NCBI RefSeq assembly: GCF_016802865.1
Contig: NZ_JAEVHM010000049.1
Location: 1-33,036 of the forward strand
DNA from: Micromonospora parastrephiae
GTDB taxonomy: Bacteria; Actinomycetota; Actinomycetes; Mycobacteriales; Micromonosporaceae
DNA length: 33,036 nt
Reading direction: 5' to 3'
The notes under the pieces were generated by a model. The model was not told the DNA's origin. It searched no databases and saw nothing but the letters and a program-made list of their open reading frames with translations. Both the position numbers and the translations under genes were made by a program. Positions within the stretch are counted from its first letter, which is position 1, and every line of letters starts with the position of its first letter. This document shows, piece by piece, positions 30,483 to 33,036 of this stretch.

Positions 30483-33036
30483 ATGCAGGCGTACCGGTTG
30501 GTGCGGCGGCCCTCAGGGCCGGCGCGGGGGGACGGGGCGGCGCCGACCGGCGGTCCCGTGCCCGCCGGCGGCGGCGCGTCTGCCGACATCGAGCTGGCGG
30601 GCGGCTGGCGGGTCGACCCCGTGCAGACCGAGGTGGTGGGGCACACCGACGGACCGATGCTGGTGCTCGGCGGTCCGGGCACCGGCAAGACCAGCACCCT
30701 GGTCGAGGCGGTCGCCGCCCGGGTGCGCGAGGGCGTCGACCCCGAACGGATCCTGGTGCTGACCTTCGGCCGCCGGGGCGCCACCGCGCTGCGCCAACGC
30801 ATCGAGGCCCGGGTGGCGGCGGACGGCCACCGCGTGCTGCGCGAGCCGCTGGTGCGCACCTTCCCGGCGTACGCGTTCGGGCTGCTCCGCCGGGCCGCCG
30901 CCGAGCGGGGCGAGCCGTCGCCTCGTCTGCTCACCGGCCCCGAGCAGGATCTGATCATCCGGGAGCTGCTGGACGTGGTGGGCGAGGAGCCCGACGACGA
31001 CCCGGTCGGCTGGCCCACCGACCTGCGCCCGGCCCTGCGGACCCGGGCCTTCGCCGGTCAGCTGCGCGACCTGCTCATGCGCGCCGCCGAGCGCGGGGTG
31101 GGCCCGCTCCACCTGGCCCGGCTGGGTGACAAGCTCGGCCGCGCCGACTGGCCGGCCGCCGCCCGCTTCCTCCGGGAGTACGTCGCGGTGCTCGCGCTGC
31201 GCGACGTCAGCAACCGGGGCTCGATCGCGTACGACCCGGCCGAGCTGGTCCGGGCCGCCACCGGCCTGCTGCGAGACGACGAGGAGCTGCTGGGCGCCGA
31301 ACGCCGCCGGCTCGCCCACGTGTACGTCGACGAGCTGGCCGACACCGACCCCGCCCAGCTCGAACTGCTCTCGGTGATCGCCGGCGGGGGCAAGCCGCTC
31401 GTCGCGTTCGCCGACCCGGATTCCTCCACGTACGCGTTCCGGGGCGCCGACCCGGCCGGGGTGAGCACTTTTCCGCACCGATTCCGGACCGCGTCCGGGG
31501 CGCCCGCGGCGCAGGTGCTGCTGAACACGTCGTACCGGGCCGGGCCGGGTCTGCTCGCCGCGATCGCCCGGCTGGGCCGTCGACTGCGCGGCCCGGAGGC
31601 GCACCGCCGGCTGCGCCCGCTGCCGGACGCGCCGGCCGGTGTGGTCGAGGTGCACACGTTCCGCTCGGCGACCAGCGAGGCCGCCTGGCTGGCGCACGCG
31701 CTGCGCTCCGCCCACCTGCTCGACGGTGTGCCCTGGTCGCGGATGGCGGTGCTGGTGCGGTCCACCGCGTTGCAGCTGCCCGTCCTGCAACGGGCGCTGC
31801 ACGCTGCCGGCGTACCCACCGTTGTGCACGGCGAGGACCTGCCGCTGCACCTGCAACCGGCGGTGGCGCCGCTGCTGCTCCTGCTGCGTTGCGCCCTGGA
31901 ACCGGAGCACCTGGACGAGGAGGCGGCGGTCGCGTTGCTGCACTCGCCGCTCGGCGGCGCGGACCCGCTGGCCGAGCGGCGGCTGCGGCAGGGCCTGCGT
32001 GCGTTGGCGCTGGCCGGCGGTGACCGGCGCCCGTCCGGTGAGTTGATCGTCGAGGCGTTGCGCGACCCGGCGGAGCTGGCCGGCATCGACCGGCGGTGGG
32101 CGGAGCCCGCGCAGGCGGTCGCCGGGCTGCTCGCCACCGCCCGGGACGCGGCCGCCCAACCCGGTGCGACCGCCGAGACCGTGCTCTGGGAGGTCTGGGA
32201 CACCAGTGGGCTGGCCGAACGCTGGGCCGGCGCGATCGGTCAGGGGCGGCCGGAGGCCGGCGAGGGGGACCTGGCCCGACGCAGGCGCGCGGAGGCGGCC
32301 GACCGGGACCTGGACGCGGTGCTGGTGCTCTTCGACGCGGCGGCACGCTTCACCGACCGGCTGCCCGGCGCCCGTACCGAGGTCTTCCTCGACCACGTGC
32401 TCGCCCAGGACCTGCCGGCCGACACCATCGCCCCGACCGCCGACCGGGGCGCGGCGGTGCGGCTGCTCACCGCGCACGCGGCGAAGGGCCTGGAATGGGA
32501 CCTGGTCGCGGTGGCCGGTGTGCAGGAGGGCATCTGGCCGGACCTGCGGCTCCGCGGCAGTCTGCTGGGCTCGGAGCGGCTGGTCGACGTGCTGGCCGGC
32601 CGTTCCGTGGGCGGCGCGACCGCCGCGAACGTGGTGGGTCAGACCTCGGCGTTGCTGGACGAGGAACGCCGGCTCTTCCACGTCGCCATCAGCCGGGCGC
32701 GGCACCGCCTGCTGGTGAGCGCCGTGGCGTCGGCCGCCGTCGGCGGTGACGACCACGAGGAGCAGCCGAGCCGGTTCCTGCACGAGCTGGGTCCGGGCAC
32801 GCCGCCGACCACCCCGCCGCCCGCGCCGCCCGGTCCGCGCAACGGCCCGCCACCCGGCGACCCCACCGGCGGTCCGCCGCCCACCCCATCCACGTCCGTC
32901 GGCGGAACCGGCAACGGCGGCGCGGCAGCCGACAACGGCGGCGCAACCAGCACCGGCGGCGCGACGCCGGAGGACGAAGACGGGGAACCGGACGGCTTCG
33001 GCGCGCTGCCGGTGACCCGGCCGCCCCGGGCGCTCA
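30483..33036 (+). CDS. UvrD/Rep-family helicase, AdnA/AdnB type (partial, runs off the right edge)
   Basis: Superfamily 1A motor, 851 codons visible without a stop. Walker A GGPGTGKTST is at residues 63-72; motif II reads VDELADTDPAQ (283-292 region) where relatives have DEYQDTDPAQ; motif III is ADPDSSTYAFRGAD where GDPDQSIYGFRGAD is usual; the later motif is LTAHAAKGLEWDLVAVAGVQ; motif VI is FHVAISRARHRLL. A Pro/Gly/Asn-rich linker follows (about residues 770-840), and the frame continues as GALPVTRPPRAL. In the AdnA/AdnB family a RecB-like nuclease domain comes next, outside the window. I think it is the AdnA subunit of the double-strand-break resection machine. ATG 30483 overlaps a three-codon ATG-AGC-TGA; the start is not certain. 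Confidence 0.85.
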   Translation, partial: MQAYRLVRRPSGPARGDGAAPTGGPVPAGGGASADIELAGGWRVDPVQTEVVGHTDGPMLVLGGPGTGKTSTLVEAVAARVREGVDPERILVLTFGRRGATALRQRIEARVAADGHRVLREPLVRTFPAYAFGLLRRAAAERGEPSPRLLTGPEQDLIIRELLDVVGEEPDDDPVGWPTDLRPALRTRAFAGQLRDLLMRAAERGVGPLHLARLGDKLGRADWPAAARFLREYVAVLALRDVSNRGSIAYDPAELVRAATGLLRDDEELLGAERRRLAHVYVDELADTDPAQLELLSVIAGGGKPLVAFADPDSSTYAFRGADPAGVSTFPHRFRTASGAPAAQVLLNTSYRAGPGLLAAIARLGRRLRGPEAHRRLRPLPDAPAGVVEVHTFRSATSEAAWLAHALRSAHLLDGVPWSRMAVLVRSTALQLPVLQRALHAAGVPTVVHGEDLPLHLQPAVAPLLLLLRCALEPEHLDEEAAVALLHSPLGGADPLAERRLRQGLRALALAGGDRRPSGELIVEALRDPAELAGIDRRWAEPAQAVAGLLATARDAAAQPGATAETVLWEVWDTSGLAERWAGAIGQGRPEAGEGDLARRRRAEAADRDLDAVLVLFDAAARFTDRLPGARTEVFLDHVLAQDLPADTIAPTADRGAAVRLLTAHAAKGLEWDLVAVAGVQEGIWPDLRLRGSLLGSERLVDVLAGRSVGGATAANVVGQTSALLDEERRLFHVAISRARHRLLVSAVASAAVGGDDHEEQPSRFLHELGPGTPPTTPPPAPPGPRNGPPPGDPTGGPPPTPSTSVGGTGNGGAAADNGGATSTGGATPEDEDGEPDGFGALPVTRPPRAL

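Noticed and set aside
30475..30485. Three-codon ORF ATG-AGC-TGA overlapping the helicase ATG as a coupling leader
   Set aside because: Too short to distinguish from chance, and no good ribosome site or -10 box can be assigned to it.
30513..32783. Long open frame on the minus strand opposite the helicase (756 codons)
   Set aside because: It is the complement of a clear helicase gene; composition is low-complexity (Q/R/H/P rich) with no motif. Such mirror frames are expected at this GC content.

Overview
The window is very GC-rich and densely coded, from a mycothiol-producing actinomycete, most likely a member of the Micromonosporaceae (Micromonospora/Salinispora type). The grounds are mshB, a mycobacterial-style dapD/dapE/LOG neighbourhood, an FdxA-type 7Fe ferredoxin directly followed by dapC, many GTG/TTG starts, ATGA/GTGA overlaps, and several genes whose -10-like TAnnnT box lies only 6-7 nt before the start codon (leaderless pattern). 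The assignment comes from reading the sequence, not from a database comparison.

Layout. 1-235: four tandem ~60-bp repeat units that run into the stop codon of tldD. 226-2244 (-): TldD-type metalloprotease and a Uma2-family nuclease-fold protein. 2462-8475 (+): a complete peptide/nickel-type ABC importer in the order ATPase, ATPase, permease, permease, binding lipoprotein, closed by a strong hairpin. 8633-10122 (+): an ArsR repressor, SRPBCC protein and DHFR/RibD-like reductase operon behind a good promoter with an inverted repeat next to its -10. 10263-12638: an accessory-looking patch with an XRE regulator, a 54-aa protein, a truncated HTH regulator that reads without a stop into a lipoprotein gene, and the lipoprotein. 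12684-16839: an S9 peptidase divergent from mshB, followed by two small membrane proteins. 16868-21674: a GNAT protein divergent from the run fdxA-dapC-tyrA-SIMPL protein-P-loop kinase. 21708-22998 (-): a second DHFR-like protein and a hexapeptide acetyltransferase. 23091-26396 (+): a large secreted subtilase. 26447-28558: dapD and dapE, divergent. 28616-28786 (-): a 56-aa basic protein. 28941-30349: two tandem LOG-family proteins. 30483 to the right edge: a UvrD-like helicase of the AdnA/AdnB type, cut by the window.

How it works together. The core theme is diaminopimelate/lysine synthesis (dapC, dapD, dapE), with mycothiol synthesis (mshB) and aromatic amino acid synthesis (tyrA) nearby. 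Peptide uptake (ABC importer) and peptide breakdown (TldD, S9 and S8 peptidases) are also well represented.

Most notable: (i) the palindrome CATACCCGGTATG occurs twice, between the acetyltransferase and subtilase genes and on the promoter of the 56-aa gene, so an unseen regulator may link them; (ii) dapC and tyrA each show an apparent single-base deletion, which may be sequence errors; (iii) the HTH gene is fused in frame, without a stop, to a lipoprotein gene; (iv) the helicase lacks the usual glutamines of motifs II and III. I found no convincing large new defence or biosynthetic system. The shared-operator regulon and the XRE/small-protein/lipoprotein patch are the best leads.
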